Assembly: GCF_006716565.1 (NCBI RefSeq)
Contig: NZ_VFPG01000001.1
Span: 2,790,001 to 2,854,000, forward strand
Reading direction: 5' to 3'
From: Nocardia bhagyanarayanae
GTDB lineage: Bacteria; Actinomycetota; Actinomycetes; Mycobacteriales; Mycobacteriaceae
Length of the DNA: 64,000 bases
Part shown: piece by piece, positions 1-8,211 of the stretch
How the letters are laid out: the number at the start of each line of letters is the position of its first letter
Position numbering within the stretch: position 1 is the first letter of the stretch
Made by a program: the position numbers and the translations under genes
The notes under the pieces: model-generated
Told to the model about the DNA's origin: nothing
The model's database searches: none
The model's input: the letters and a program-made list of their open reading frames with translations, nothing else

Positions 1-1201
1 GCCGCGCGAGATCCGCCCAGCCGATGCGGATTTCGCGGTCCACCATGCCGTGGATGCGCAGCGACCAGTCCTCGATCGACACCTGCGGCAGGAACAGCGC
101 GGTGTCGATCCGATAGAAGTCGTCGTTGGCGGTGAGGTACGGCGTCAGGCCGGGCACCCGCAGATCGGCGTCGGGCAGCAACGCGATCTCCGGCTCGGTC
201 GGCCGCGGCAGGACGACGGCCGCCCGCTCCCCGGAAACGTCCCCGCGGCGCGCCCCGAAGAGTCGCCCGCCCGCACCGGCCAGCACCGCCAAACCACCGG
301 TAATGGCCAAGCCGCGCAGGAGCTCTCGCCGCTGCGGACCTGTCGCGAGGCGTCCGCCACCCTCGCGACCCGCCTCGGTCCCCGACTCGGCGGCACCGCC
401 GGAATGTCCCGGGGTCGCCTCGGTGCCCAACTCGCCGGCGCCCGGAGTAGCACCAGGCGCGGAAGCATCGGCGCGCGGGTTCGTCGAACGGGAGGCGCTG
501 TCCGCGTGCACGGCAGATGAAGCGGATGTTCCCACGGTTCGGCGGAAATCGGCCGCGGTCTGCTTGGGCTGCCCGGTGGAAGTATCAGCCGTCGGCGCGG
601 GGCCGGAGGTGTCGGCGCGCGGAGTGGCGTCAGCGCCGACGGGCGTCGAACCAGCCCGCACTCGATCGCTGCGGGAATTGTTACCGGTCTCCGCGCGAGA
701 CCCTGGGGTAGTGGCGTCGGCGGGCACGCGACCGGAAGGTGTCGCGTTCGGCGGCTGTTCGGATACCGCGCCGGTAAACACATCCGCGATCTTTTCGGTC
801 AGCACGCGGAGCGCGTAAACGCCCGCTGCCACGCCGATTACGGTCGGTATCGCGGCGAGGAAACCGTAGCGCTCGGCGGCGAGGAAGGCGGCGACCAAGC
901 CGAAGAAGACGAGCAGCGTGGAACCCGTCGCGCGATCGACGCGTTCGAGTGCGCCCGCGAGACCCGCGACGACAACCGCGACAATTCCCATGCAGGCGAA
1001 AAGCACCGTCTTGTCGGCCGTGCCGAATGTGCTGATCGCCCATTCGCGCAAGCCGTCGGGAGTGTGGTCGACAACGGTCGAACCGAGCACGTACATCGGC
1101 GCGCTCTCCGACCGTATGAAAGCCGCGACCAACTCCGCCACACCGAGCGCCAGCCCGGCGGACAGTATCCCGGCAGCCACCCGCCACCGCAGTACGGCCA
1201 T
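1..1201 (-). CDS. membrane-anchored molybdopterin oxidoreductase, sulfite-oxidase type (C-terminus cut by window edge)
   Basis: Reads from an ATG at 1201 to the window edge (400 codons seen). The N-terminal part has four hydrophobic segments at about residues 8-29, 66-86, 95-111 and 116-133, then a Ser/Thr/Ala/Pro-rich linker of about 130 residues, then a second RR-plus-hydrophobic stretch (RRELLRGLAITGG, about 290) and the beginning of a sulfite-oxidase-like fold (VPGLTPYLTANDDFYRIDTAL split around residue 362, then GMVDRE). This layout matches the family of M. tuberculosis Rv0218: a molybdenum-cofactor domain expected on the outer face of the membrane. The catalytic cysteine lies beyond the edge, so substrate and activity cannot be judged. 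A copy of the 91-bp hairpin element lies just upstream. Confidence 0.8.
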   Translation of the reverse strand, partial: MAVLRWRVAAGILSAGLALGVAELVAAFIRSESAPMYVLGSTVVDHTPDGLREWAISTFGTADKTVLFACMGIVAVVVAGLAGALERVDRATGSTLLVFFGLVAAFLAAERYGFLAAIPTVIGVAAGVYALRVLTEKIADVFTGAVSEQPPNATPSGRVPADATTPGSRAETGNNSRSDRVRAGSTPVGADATPRADTSGPAPTADTSTGQPKQTAADFRRTVGTSASSAVHADSASRSTNPRADASAPGATPGAGELGTEATPGHSGGAAESGTEAGREGGGRLATGPQRRELLRGLAITGGLAVLAGAGGRLFGARRGDVSGERAAVVLPRPTEPEIALLPDADLRVPGLTPYLTANDDFYRIDTALFLPQVSIEDWSLRIHGMVDREIRIGWADLAR

Positions 1202-1251
1202 GCCGCGAGCCTACTGCGCCCACCTCACCCGCGCCCCCCGAGCGCAGACCA

Positions 1252-1342
1252 CCATTTCTCTCCCGTCGATAGAGAAATGGATCCGACGGGGGAGAAATGG
1301 CGGACGAATCGCCCACTGCAGCCACCATTTCTCTCCCGTCGA
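1252..1342. repeat. 91-bp three-arm hairpin element, copy 1
   Basis: Arm 1 (1252-1269, CCATTTCTCTCCCGTCGA) is followed by AGAGAAATGG (1271-1280), an inverted arm (1282-1300), a 24-nt spacer and a third arm (1325-1342) identical to arm 1. The first 10 nt of arm 1 pair perfectly with 1271-1280; the inverted arm pairs with the third arm over 16 bp with one G-U. It lies between the CGNR gene and the start of the molybdopterin gene, so it may sit in the 5' leader of the latter. Further copies are at 10524, 39143 and 56390. Confidence 0.85.
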
Positions 1343-1370
1343 TTCCCGCTCACGCGATGAGGCGGCGGAC

Positions 1371-1922
1371 CTACTCCTTGTGCTTGCGGTAGTAGCGCGC
1401 CACGCGGACGCGGTTTCCGCAGCGGTCCGGGGAGCACCAGCGGCGTTTGGGGTGGGCCGGGAGGAAGAGGAGTACGCAGTCGTCGGCTTCGCACCGCTTG
1501 AGTTTGGTGAGGGCGGGGTCGGTGAAAAGGTCGACCGCGGCTTCGGCGAGGACCGCCGACAGGCGGGCGGCCGGTGCGCCGTCCCGCTGGAGCGTGGCGA
1601 CCACGGCGGCGCCATCCCAGTCCAGACGGCGGACGGCGGGCGCGGCGGACTGGGCGGCGGTGAGGGCGCGCAGTGCGTCGGCGGGCGGGCGGATGCCGTG
1701 CAGGAGCGCGTCGAGTACGGCCGAGATGTGGTCGCGTACCTCGTGCACGGCGGCCAAGTCGGCCGAGGTGGGACGGTCGAGCGCAAGTTCGGGGTGGCGC
1801 TCGGACTGCCGGGCGAGCCAGTCGGCCAGCTGTTCCGTGCTCGCGAGGAGGTCGGCGCCGAGCGGCCGGGTGTTGACCAGGTCCAGTGCCAGGGGCTCGC
1901 CGATCAGCGGGGTCGTATCCAC
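1371..1922 (-). CDS. CGNR zinc-finger (ABATE-domain) putative regulator
   Basis: 183 residues from a GTG at 1922. The N-terminal 130 residues resemble the ABATE domain (EPLALDLVNT near the start) and the C-terminus carries the CGNR zinc finger: Cys144, Cys149, Cys163 and Cys168, with CGNR at 168-171 and a basic tail (ARYYRKHKE). Proteins of this family are presumed DNA-binding regulators; targets are unknown. It is transcribed away from the alpha/beta hydrolase at 2007, and the 84-bp gap holds repeated CTAATG/CATTAG half-sites, so control of that neighbour and of itself is a reasonable guess. No good Shine-Dalgarno precedes the GTG, and a leaderless transcript is possible. Family call is firm; role is inferred. 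Confidence 0.85.
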   Translation of the reverse strand: MDTTPLIGEPLALDLVNTRPLGADLLASTEQLADWLARQSERHPELALDRPTSADLAAVHEVRDHISAVLDALLHGIRPPADALRALTAAQSAAPAVRRLDWDGAAVVATLQRDGAPAARLSAVLAEAAVDLFTDPALTKLKRCEADDCVLLFLPAHPKRRWCSPDRCGNRVRVARYYRKHKE

Positions 1923-2006
1923 GATCTAATGGTACATCTCCGTGTTGACACATTAGAACTGAACCGGCTAGAACTAATGCATCATCACCTAGGTAAGGCA
2001 TGTGAA
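1923..2006. promoter_or_regulatory. divergent promoter region with CTAATG half-sites
   Basis: The gap between the divergent CGNR and hydrolase genes contains CTAATG (1926-1931), its inverse CATTAG (1951-1956) and a second CTAATG (1974-1979), spaced 23-25 nt, i.e. roughly two helical turns. A TTGACA at 1945-1950 with TAGAAC about 18 nt downstream could be the rightward promoter. This is a candidate operator for the CGNR protein; it is a visual call only. Confidence 0.4.
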
Positions 2007-2870
2007 ATGTTCGAGCTCCCCCGCATTCAGCACCGCACCGTCCAGATCGACGGCGTCGAGGTCTTCTACCGTGAATCGGTTCCGGATCGAGCCGATGCCC
2101 CAATCCTCTTGCTGCTACACGGTTTTCCTTCGGGTTCGCACCAATTCCGCGCGCTGCTCCAAGCTCTCGGCGCGAACTACCGCCTGATCGCCCCCGACTA
2201 CCCCGGCTTCGGACAAACCCGCGCGCCCGGCGATTTCGAATACACCTTCGACAATCTGGCCGACGTGATCGAGCGGTTCGTCCAGGCTCTCGATCTGCGC
2301 CGGTTCGCGATGTACGTCTTCGATTTCGGCGCGCCGGTCGGCTTCCGGCTGGCCCAGCGCCACCCCGAGTGGATCACCGGCCTGGTGGTCCAGAACGGCA
2401 ACGCCTACGAGGCCGGACTGTCCGAGGGTGCAAGGGAATTCGTCGCACTACGTCCCGAGCAGGAGGGCGCCGAGGACACCATCCGCGGGCTGCTCACCCT
2501 CGAAGGCACCCGCGGCCAGTACGAACACGGCGTGCCGGATCGGTCCCTGCTCGCGCCCGAGAGCTGGCTGCTCGACCAGCACTTCCTCGACCTGCCCGGC
2601 CGCAAGGAGGCGCAGATCGCGCTGGCCTTCGACTACCGGTCGAACGTCGACGCCTACCCCAGCTGGCAGCGGTGGCTGCGCGAACACACCCCGCCCACGC
2701 TCATCGTGTGGGGCGCCGAGGACCCGTTCTTCCCCGCCCCGGGCGCGCACGCCTATCTGGCGGACCTCCCCGACGCCGAACTGCACCTCTTCGACACCGG
2801 CCATTTCGCCTTGGAAACCCACCTGCCGGAGATCGCGCCGCTCATCGCGAAGTTCCTCGACCGCCGCTGA
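2007..2870 (+). CDS. alpha/beta hydrolase, haloalkane-dehalogenase/epoxide-hydrolase type
   Basis: 287 residues from ATG 2007, chosen because AGGTAAGG lies 8 nt upstream; an in-frame ATG at 1977 has no comparable site, and the open frame runs much further upstream without being coding. The oxyanion motif HGFP is at 38-41. The nucleophile-elbow region reads FDFGAPVG, which puts Asp106 where haloalkane dehalogenases and epoxide hydrolases have the attacking aspartate; Asp239 (GAEDPFF) and His266 (TGHF) complete a triad. Substrate is unknown. It stands alone, divergent from the CGNR regulator, and ends at a strong bidirectional hairpin shared with fadD15. Confidence 0.85.
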   Translation: MFELPRIQHRTVQIDGVEVFYRESVPDRADAPILLLLHGFPSGSHQFRALLQALGANYRLIAPDYPGFGQTRAPGDFEYTFDNLADVIERFVQALDLRRFAMYVFDFGAPVGFRLAQRHPEWITGLVVQNGNAYEAGLSEGAREFVALRPEQEGAEDTIRGLLTLEGTRGQYEHGVPDRSLLAPESWLLDQHFLDLPGRKEAQIALAFDYRSNVDAYPSWQRWLREHTPPTLIVWGAEDPFFPAPGAHAYLADLPDAELHLFDTGHFALETHLPEIAPLIAKFLDRR

Positions 2871-2896
2871 TCGGCTGAAACCGCGAAAACGCGAAA

Positions 2897-2931
2897 GGCG
2901 CTGCCCGCGAGGTGAACTCGCGAACAGCGCC
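2897..2931. terminator. bidirectional hairpin terminator, nested inverted repeats
   Basis: Between the convergent stops of the hydrolase (2870) and the fadD15-like gene (2949). The inner stem is GGCGCTG..CGCGAG (2897-2911) with CTCGCG..CAGCGCC (2917-2931), a 5-nt loop and one CC/AA mismatch. An outer perfect 10-bp pair, GATCGGCTGA (2869-2878) and TCAGCCGATC (2941-2950), overlaps the stop regions of both genes. No U-tract, as is common in actinobacteria. Confidence 0.7.
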
Positions 2932-2948
2932 CTTCGGCGATCAGCCGA

Positions 2949-4742
2949 TCAGCTGTAGATCTTCTCCACCTCGGAGGCGTACTGCTTCATCACGACGGCG
3001 CGCTTGAGCGACATCTTCGGGGTGAGCTCGCCGCCCTCCTGGGTCCAGTCGACCGCGAGGATGCGGGTCTTCTTGATCTGCTCGGCGTGCGAGACCTTCT
3101 TGTTGGTCTCGGCGATCGCCGCGTCGATCTCGGCGACCAGCTCGGCGTTCTCGATGAGCTTCTCGATCGCGGTGTCGGCAGGCAGCCCGTGGCGCTCCTT
3201 CCAGCCGGGCAGCGCCTCCGGGTCGAGCGTGATCAGCGCGCCGATGAACGGCTGGCCGTCGCCGACCACCATCACCTGGCTGATCAGCGGGTGCGCCCGC
3301 AGCGAGTCCTCGAGCAGCGCGGGGGAGACGTTCTTGCCGCCCGCGGTGACGATGATTTCCTTCTTACGGCCGGTGATGGTGACGAAGCCGTCGGCGTCGA
3401 TGGCGCCGAGGTCACCGGTCTTGAACCAGCCGTCCGCGAAGGCTTCCTCGGAGGCCTCGGCGTTGCCCCAGTAGCCGCCGAACACCACGGAGCCGCGCAG
3501 CAGCAATTCACCGTCCTCGGCGATCTTCGCCGCGTGGCCCTCGATCGGACGGCCCACGGAGCCGACCCGGATGTGCTCGGGGGTGTTCACGGTGATGGCG
3601 GCCGTGGTCTCGGTGAGGCCGTAGCCCTCGTAGATGGTCACGCCGACGCCGCGGAAGAAGTGGCCGAGGCGCGCGCCCAGCGGGCCGCCGCCGGAGACGG
3701 CCGCCTCGCACTGGCCGCCGAGAGCCGCACGCAGCTTGCTGTAGACCAGCTTGTCGAACACCGTGTGCTTGAGCTTGAGCACCAGGCCCGGGCCGCCGTT
3801 GTCCAGCGCCTCGCTGTAGGCGATGGCGGTGTCCGCGGCGGCGTCGAAGATCTTGCCCTTGCCGCCGTCGTGCGCCTTCTGCTTGGAGGCGTTGAACACC
3901 TTCTCGAACACGCGCGGCACCGAGAGGATGAAGTGCGGCCGGTAGCTGCCGAACTGGTCGACCAGGGTGGACCAGTCGGCAGTGTGCGCGACGATCACCT
4001 TGGCGTCGAAGGCCGTCAGCGCCACCGCGCGCGCGAACACGTGCGCGAGCGGCAGGAACATCAGGGTCTTCTTGCCCTCGGTGATGTACTTCTTCAGCGC
4101 GATCCGGTCGGACTTGGACTCCGCGTAGAGGTTCGCGTGGGTGAGCATGACGCCCTTGGGGCGGCCCGTGGTGCCCGAGGTGTAGATCAGGGTGGCGGGC
4201 GAGGCGGCGCCGACCTGCGCGCGGCGGTCGTGCACGACCTGGTCGTCCAGCTCGGCGCCGCGGGCGATCAGCTCGTCGATGGCGCCCTTCTCGATCTGGA
4301 GGGTCTCCTTCAGATCCGGCAGCGAGCCCGCCTCGATCTCGTCGATGGTGGCGCGGTGCTTGTCGTTGTCGACGACGAGCAGCTTGGTCGCCGAGTCCTG
4401 CAGGATCCACTTGGCCTGCTCGGCGGCGGAGCTGTCGTAGATGGCGACGGTGCAGCCGCCCGCCGCCCAGATGGCGAAGTCGAGCACGGCCCACTCGTAA
4501 CGCGTGGGGGCCATGATGGCGACGCGGTCGCCGAGTTCGATGCCGGAGGCGATGATGCCCTTGGCCACGCCGGTGACGGTTTCGGCGAACTCCGCCGCCG
4601 TGACGTCGCGCCACCCGCCGCTGCCGTTCGGCACATTGAACAGCACCGCGTTCGGCGTCTGCTCGGCGTGGCGGAAGACGTTGTCGGAATTGTTCGCGTC
4701 ATCCGGAATGGTGTAGGAAGCCGGGACTTCGAACTCTCGCAT
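2949..4742 (-). CDS. fadD15: long-chain fatty-acid CoA ligase, FadD15-like
   Basis: 597 residues, the same size as mycobacterial FadD15. It activates fatty acids to acyl-CoA through an acyl-AMP. The AMP-binding P-loop YTSGTTGRPKG is at about 187-197, followed by the GYGLTETT motif, the hinge/lid motif GRKKEIIVTAGGKNVSP, and a C-terminal lysine in TPKMSLKR. It starts MREFEVPASY with the ATG at 4742. It is on the same strand as the monooxygenase operon but 126 bp downstream of it, so co-transcription is possible but not shown. All catalytic motifs look intact. The chain-length preference cannot be read from sequence. Confidence 0.9.
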   Translation of the reverse strand: MREFEVPASYTIPDDANNSDNVFRHAEQTPNAVLFNVPNGSGGWRDVTAAEFAETVTGVAKGIIASGIELGDRVAIMAPTRYEWAVLDFAIWAAGGCTVAIYDSSAAEQAKWILQDSATKLLVVDNDKHRATIDEIEAGSLPDLKETLQIEKGAIDELIARGAELDDQVVHDRRAQVGAASPATLIYTSGTTGRPKGVMLTHANLYAESKSDRIALKKYITEGKKTLMFLPLAHVFARAVALTAFDAKVIVAHTADWSTLVDQFGSYRPHFILSVPRVFEKVFNASKQKAHDGGKGKIFDAAADTAIAYSEALDNGGPGLVLKLKHTVFDKLVYSKLRAALGGQCEAAVSGGGPLGARLGHFFRGVGVTIYEGYGLTETTAAITVNTPEHIRVGSVGRPIEGHAAKIAEDGELLLRGSVVFGGYWGNAEASEEAFADGWFKTGDLGAIDADGFVTITGRKKEIIVTAGGKNVSPALLEDSLRAHPLISQVMVVGDGQPFIGALITLDPEALPGWKERHGLPADTAIEKLIENAELVAEIDAAIAETNKKVSHAEQIKKTRILAVDWTQEGGELTPKMSLKRAVVMKQYASEVEKIYS

Positions 4743-4868
4743 CAGTGCCCTTCCACGTGGGTTTACTCGCCAGTAATCTACGACACCTTGTGCCGGGCCG
4801 TGTCATCGACTACCGAAAATCTCGCTGCTCGGTAATCGGTCGACACTTCCAGGACTCCTCTTGTCGTC

Positions 4869-5786
4869 TTATCCTAGGTCGCTGGCCGACACCGGCTGGA
4901 CGGCATCGCGCAGGAAATCGGATAGTTCGCGCAGCGCGACGGCGGCGGGCCGGAACAGTCCGGCCTGCAGTTGCGCGACGTGCCATAGCCCGCGGCTCTC
5001 GGTGAACCGCACGTGCACGCCCGCGCCGCGCAGGGCCGCGACCAGCGCGACGCACTGCGCGTGCAGCAGCTCGCTGACGTCGACCTGCACGTAGGTCGGC
5101 GGCAGTCCGTGCAGCACTCCGCGCAGCGGCGCGTAGCGGGGATCGTTCCCGTCGCCCGCGCCGAGGTAGGCGGCGGCGCAGGCGCGCGACCAGGCCTTGT
5201 TGATCACCGTGTCGCCATCGCGATCGGGGATCTCGTTGGGATCGGTCCACGGCGCGATCAGGCCGAGCGCGGCCGGTGTCATCCCGTGCTCGGCGATCAG
5301 CCGCTGGGCGGTGGCCATGCTCAGGCCGCCGCCCGCCGAATCGCCCGCTATGGCGATCTGGTCGGGCCGGAAGCCTTTCTCCGACACCAATTCCAGGAAC
5401 GCGGCGACCGCGTCGTCCAGTCCGGTCGGGCACGGGTGTTCCGGCGCCATCCGGTAGTCGAGGACATACACCGCGCTGCCGGTGTCGCGGGCCAGCTGCG
5501 CCGCCAGCGAGCGATGGGTGGCCATCGAGCCGACCGCGTAACCACCGCCGTGCAGGTAGAGCACGGCGGTGGCCGGGTTGGTCGAGTCGGCGATGTGCAG
5601 TTCGGCCGGACGAGCGCCGAGCCGCGTCTTGCGCACCGTGACGCCCGCGGGCATCAGTTGCAGCGGCGCACCGAGATCCATCAGCTTGCGCTGCACCGTG
5701 AACGGCAGTCGAGCGTTCAGCATCAACCGGAACACCGGCTTCAGCAGCACGCGGCCGACGGGCAGCGGAATATCGAACTCACGCAT
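4869..5786 (-). CDS. HSL-family esterase/lipase, third gene of mymA-like operon
   Basis: 305 residues with the hormone-sensitive-lipase signature: HGGG oxyanion motif at 79-82 and nucleophile Ser150 in GDSAG. His269 (LWHVAQ) is the likely general base, and Asp236 or Glu239 the acid. No signal peptide, so probably cytosolic. It starts 5 nt after the SDR stop and shares that gene's strand, so the two are in one transcript. In M. tuberculosis the mymA operon also groups a flavin monooxygenase (Rv3083), a lipase (LipR) and an SDR (SadH), which is the basis for the mymA-like description; gene order differs here. The substrate is probably a fatty-acyl or ester intermediate made by the upstream enzymes (inference). 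Confidence 0.88.
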   Translation of the reverse strand: MREFDIPLPVGRVLLKPVFRLMLNARLPFTVQRKLMDLGAPLQLMPAGVTVRKTRLGARPAELHIADSTNPATAVLYLHGGGYAVGSMATHRSLAAQLARDTGSAVYVLDYRMAPEHPCPTGLDDAVAAFLELVSEKGFRPDQIAIAGDSAGGGLSMATAQRLIAEHGMTPAALGLIAPWTDPNEIPDRDGDTVINKAWSRACAAAYLGAGDGNDPRYAPLRGVLHGLPPTYVQVDVSELLHAQCVALVAALRGAGVHVRFTESRGLWHVAQLQAGLFRPAAVALRELSDFLRDAVQPVSASDLG

Positions 5787-5791
5787 CGTCG

Positions 5792-6631
5792 TCAGGGCAG
5801 GAAGGGCCGGTTCACCGCGGCGGCGATGCGCTGGTAGCCGGAGGCCGTGACGCGCACGAACATGTCGAGCAGCTTCGCCTCCCAGCCGATCAGGACCCGG
5901 CCGTGGCCCTTGCGCACGCCCTCGGTGATGGTCTGCGCGGCCATCTCGGGGGTGTGCATCGCCAGCTTCTTGTCGAACATCGACGCGGCGGACTTGCCGT
6001 CGATGCCCTCGGCGTAGGTGGCGTTGCGGGCCACCGCGGTCTTGATACCGCCCGGGTGCACGCAGGTCACCTGCACCGGGTGCCTACCCACCAGCATCTC
6101 CTGGCGCAGCGACTCGGTGAAGCCGCGCACCGCGAACTTGGCCGAGTTGTAAGCGCTCTGGCCCGGCACGGCGATCAGGCCGAACAGGCTGGACACGTTG
6201 ACCACGTGCCCGTCACCGGACTCGATGAGCATCGGCAGGAACGCCTTGGTTCCGTTGACGACGCCCCAGAAGTCGACGTCCATGATCCGCTCGATGTCCT
6301 TGAACTCCGAGCGGAGGACCTCGCCGTGGAAGGCGATGCCCGCGTTGTTGTAGACCTGGTGCACCACACCGAAGTGCGCCTTCACGGCGTCGGCGTAGAG
6401 CAGCACCGCCTCGCGCTCGGCCACGTTCAGCCGATCGGACTCGACCTCGGCGCCCAGTTGTTCGCAGCGGCGCACCGTCTCGGCGAGGCCGTCGGTGTCG
6501 ATGTCGGAGAGCGCGAGCTTGGCGCCGCGCTTGGCCAGGTTCTCGGCCAGCGCGCGGCCGATGCCGGAGCCTGCTCCGGTGATGACACAGACCTTGTTCT
6601 TGAAGTAAGCGTCGTTGCTCACTGGTTTCAC
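5792..6631 (-). CDS. short-chain dehydrogenase/reductase, SadH-like
   Basis: 279-residue classical SDR. The NAD(P) loop TGAGSGIG is at 18-25, NNAG at 95-98, and the catalytic Ser148, Tyr161 and Lys165 are in place. An Asp shortly after beta2 (ALSDID) suggests NAD(H) preference. The ATG overlaps the monooxygenase stop by 4 bp (ATGA at 6628-6631), showing translational coupling. It probably oxidises or reduces the alcohol/ketone pair around the monooxygenase product. The C-terminal extension with hydrophobic and basic residues (about 245-279) is typical of membrane-associated fatty SDRs. Family assignment is firm; substrate is unknown. Confidence 0.9.
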   Translation of the reverse strand: MKPVSNDAYFKNKVCVITGAGSGIGRALAENLAKRGAKLALSDIDTDGLAETVRRCEQLGAEVESDRLNVAEREAVLLYADAVKAHFGVVHQVYNNAGIAFHGEVLRSEFKDIERIMDVDFWGVVNGTKAFLPMLIESGDGHVVNVSSLFGLIAVPGQSAYNSAKFAVRGFTESLRQEMLVGRHPVQVTCVHPGGIKTAVARNATYAEGIDGKSAASMFDKKLAMHTPEMAAQTITEGVRKGHGRVLIGWEAKLLDMFVRVTASGYQRIAAAVNRPFLP

Positions 6632-8151
6632 ACTGCTTTCAGTTCGGCGGGCGCGGTTGTCGTCGCGTAGGCGGATACATCGAAATGCTTTGTCAGCCTA
6701 CGGAATTGGAAGGTGAAGTCGGGCCACAGCGTCGTATTGTTGCCGTGCTTGTCCAGGTACCAGCTCGCGCAGCCGCCGGTGTTCCACACCGTCTTGCTCA
6801 GCTTGGCCTGCAGTTCCTTGTTGTAGCTGTCCTGCGCGTCGCGGCGCACCTCGACGGTGCGCAGACCCAGGCGGTCGACGGTGGCGAGCGCGTCGGAGAT
6901 GTAGTTGATCTGGGATTCGATCATGTACACCATCGACGTGTGGCCCAGGCCGACGTTCGGGCCGAGCAGGAAGAACATGTTGGGGAAGTTGGCGATCGCC
7001 GCGCCCTTGTAGCCCTGCTGGCCGATCTCGTCGAAGACCTCGCTCAGCGTGCGGCCGTCCTTGCCCGTGATGGTCTCGTAGGTCGGCGAGTCGGTGACGT
7101 GGAAGCCGGTCGCCACGATCAGCGCGTCGATCTCGCGCTCGGTGCCGTCCTTGGTGACGATCGAGCCGGCGCGGATCTCCCGGATGCCGTCGGTGACCAC
7201 GTCCACGTTGTCGCGGCTCAGCGCCGGGTAGTACTCGTTGGAGATGAGCATGCGCTTGCACCCGATCCGGAAGTCCGGGGTGACCTTCTTGCGCAGTTCG
7301 GGATCGCGCACCTCGTACTGCAGCTTGGCCTTGGCCAGCAACTGGAAGCCCTGCATCAGCGCGGGGAACTTGGCGAGGCCGACGACCTGGGTCTCGCGTG
7401 CGGCGTAAATGGCCGCGCGGGAGAGCCGCTGCACGCCGGGCACGTACTTGAACGCCAGCCGCTCGGCCTTCAGGTACGGCCGGTCCATGCGGGGCAGCAG
7501 CCACGGCGCGGTCCGCTGGTAGACGTCCAGCTTCGCTACCTGCGGCGCGATCGAGGGCACGATCTGGATCGCCGAGGCGCCGGTGCCGATGATCGCGACC
7601 CGCTTGCCGGTCAGGTCGGCGTCGTGGTTCCAGCGGGCCGAGTGGAAGATCTCGCCCTCGAAGGTGTTGATGCCCTTGATGTCCGGCAGGTTGGGCTCGC
7701 AGAGCGCGCCGACCGCGGAGACGACGGTGTCGGCGGTGAAAGCGCCCTTGCTGGAGGTGATTTCCCACTGCGCGGTGTCGTTGTTCCAGCGGGCGCCGGT
7801 CACGTCGCAGTCGAAGATGTGCTTGTCGAGCACGTTGTACTTCTTCGCGACGCCCTGGATGTAGGACTGGATCTCGCCCTGCCGGGAGAACGAGCGCGAC
7901 CAATTCGGGTTGAGTGCGAAGGAATACGAGTACAGGTGCGAGGGGACGTCGCACGCGGCGCCGGGGTAGGTGTTGTCCCGCCAAGTGCCGCCCACATCGC
8001 TGCCGCGCTCCAGGACCAGGTAATCGTTGCGGCCCTGCTGGCTCAGCCGGATGGCGAGACCCAAACCGGCGAAACCGCTGCCGATGATGATCGTCTTGGC
8101 GTGGCGGACTGACCGGTCGCCGACAGCTTTGTCTGTAACCTTGCGACTCAT
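6628..8151 (-). CDS. flavin-containing / Baeyer-Villiger-type monooxygenase, MymA-like
   Basis: 507 residues. FAD Rossmann motif GSGFAG at 24-29, NADPH motif GTGASA at about 189-194, and the Baeyer-Villiger fingerprint FxGxxxHxxxW at 164-174 (FEGEIFHSARW). It should insert an oxygen into a ketone, or hydroxylate/sulfoxidise, using NADPH and O2. It is the first gene of the operon with the SDR and lipase, and faces a TetR gene 60 bp away. In M. tuberculosis the MymA enzyme (Rv3083) is acid-induced and tied to cell-envelope lipids; whether this one does the same is inference. Start ATG at 8151 (MSRKVTDK); no closer alternative fits the GxGxxG spacing better. Confidence 0.9.
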   Translation of the reverse strand: MSRKVTDKAVGDRSVRHAKTIIIGSGFAGLGLAIRLSQQGRNDYLVLERGSDVGGTWRDNTYPGAACDVPSHLYSYSFALNPNWSRSFSRQGEIQSYIQGVAKKYNVLDKHIFDCDVTGARWNNDTAQWEITSSKGAFTADTVVSAVGALCEPNLPDIKGINTFEGEIFHSARWNHDADLTGKRVAIIGTGASAIQIVPSIAPQVAKLDVYQRTAPWLLPRMDRPYLKAERLAFKYVPGVQRLSRAAIYAARETQVVGLAKFPALMQGFQLLAKAKLQYEVRDPELRKKVTPDFRIGCKRMLISNEYYPALSRDNVDVVTDGIREIRAGSIVTKDGTEREIDALIVATGFHVTDSPTYETITGKDGRTLSEVFDEIGQQGYKGAAIANFPNMFFLLGPNVGLGHTSMVYMIESQINYISDALATVDRLGLRTVEVRRDAQDSYNKELQAKLSKTVWNTGGCASWYLDKHGNNTTLWPDFTFQFRRLTKHFDVSAYATTTAPAELKAV

Positions 8152-8211
8152 ATAGCGAGACTACGATCTTATTGAGCGACAGTCAACAGTAATTGAATTC
8201 CGTTCAGTAGC
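8152..8211. promoter_or_regulatory. divergent promoter/operator between monooxygenase operon and tetR
   Basis: The 60-bp gap is AT-richer than its surroundings. It contains TTGA-N7-TCAA (about 8173-8187) and TGAA-N5-TTCA (about 8195-8207), short dyads that could be TetR half-sites. The layout (repressor gene facing the operon it controls) makes this the likely operator; the exact site is not certain. Confidence 0.4.

Noticed and set aside
918..2006. Upstream extension of the alpha/beta hydrolase frame and its overlap with two genes
   Set aside because: The extension runs antisense through the CGNR and molybdopterin genes; homology to hydrolases starts only after ATG 2007.
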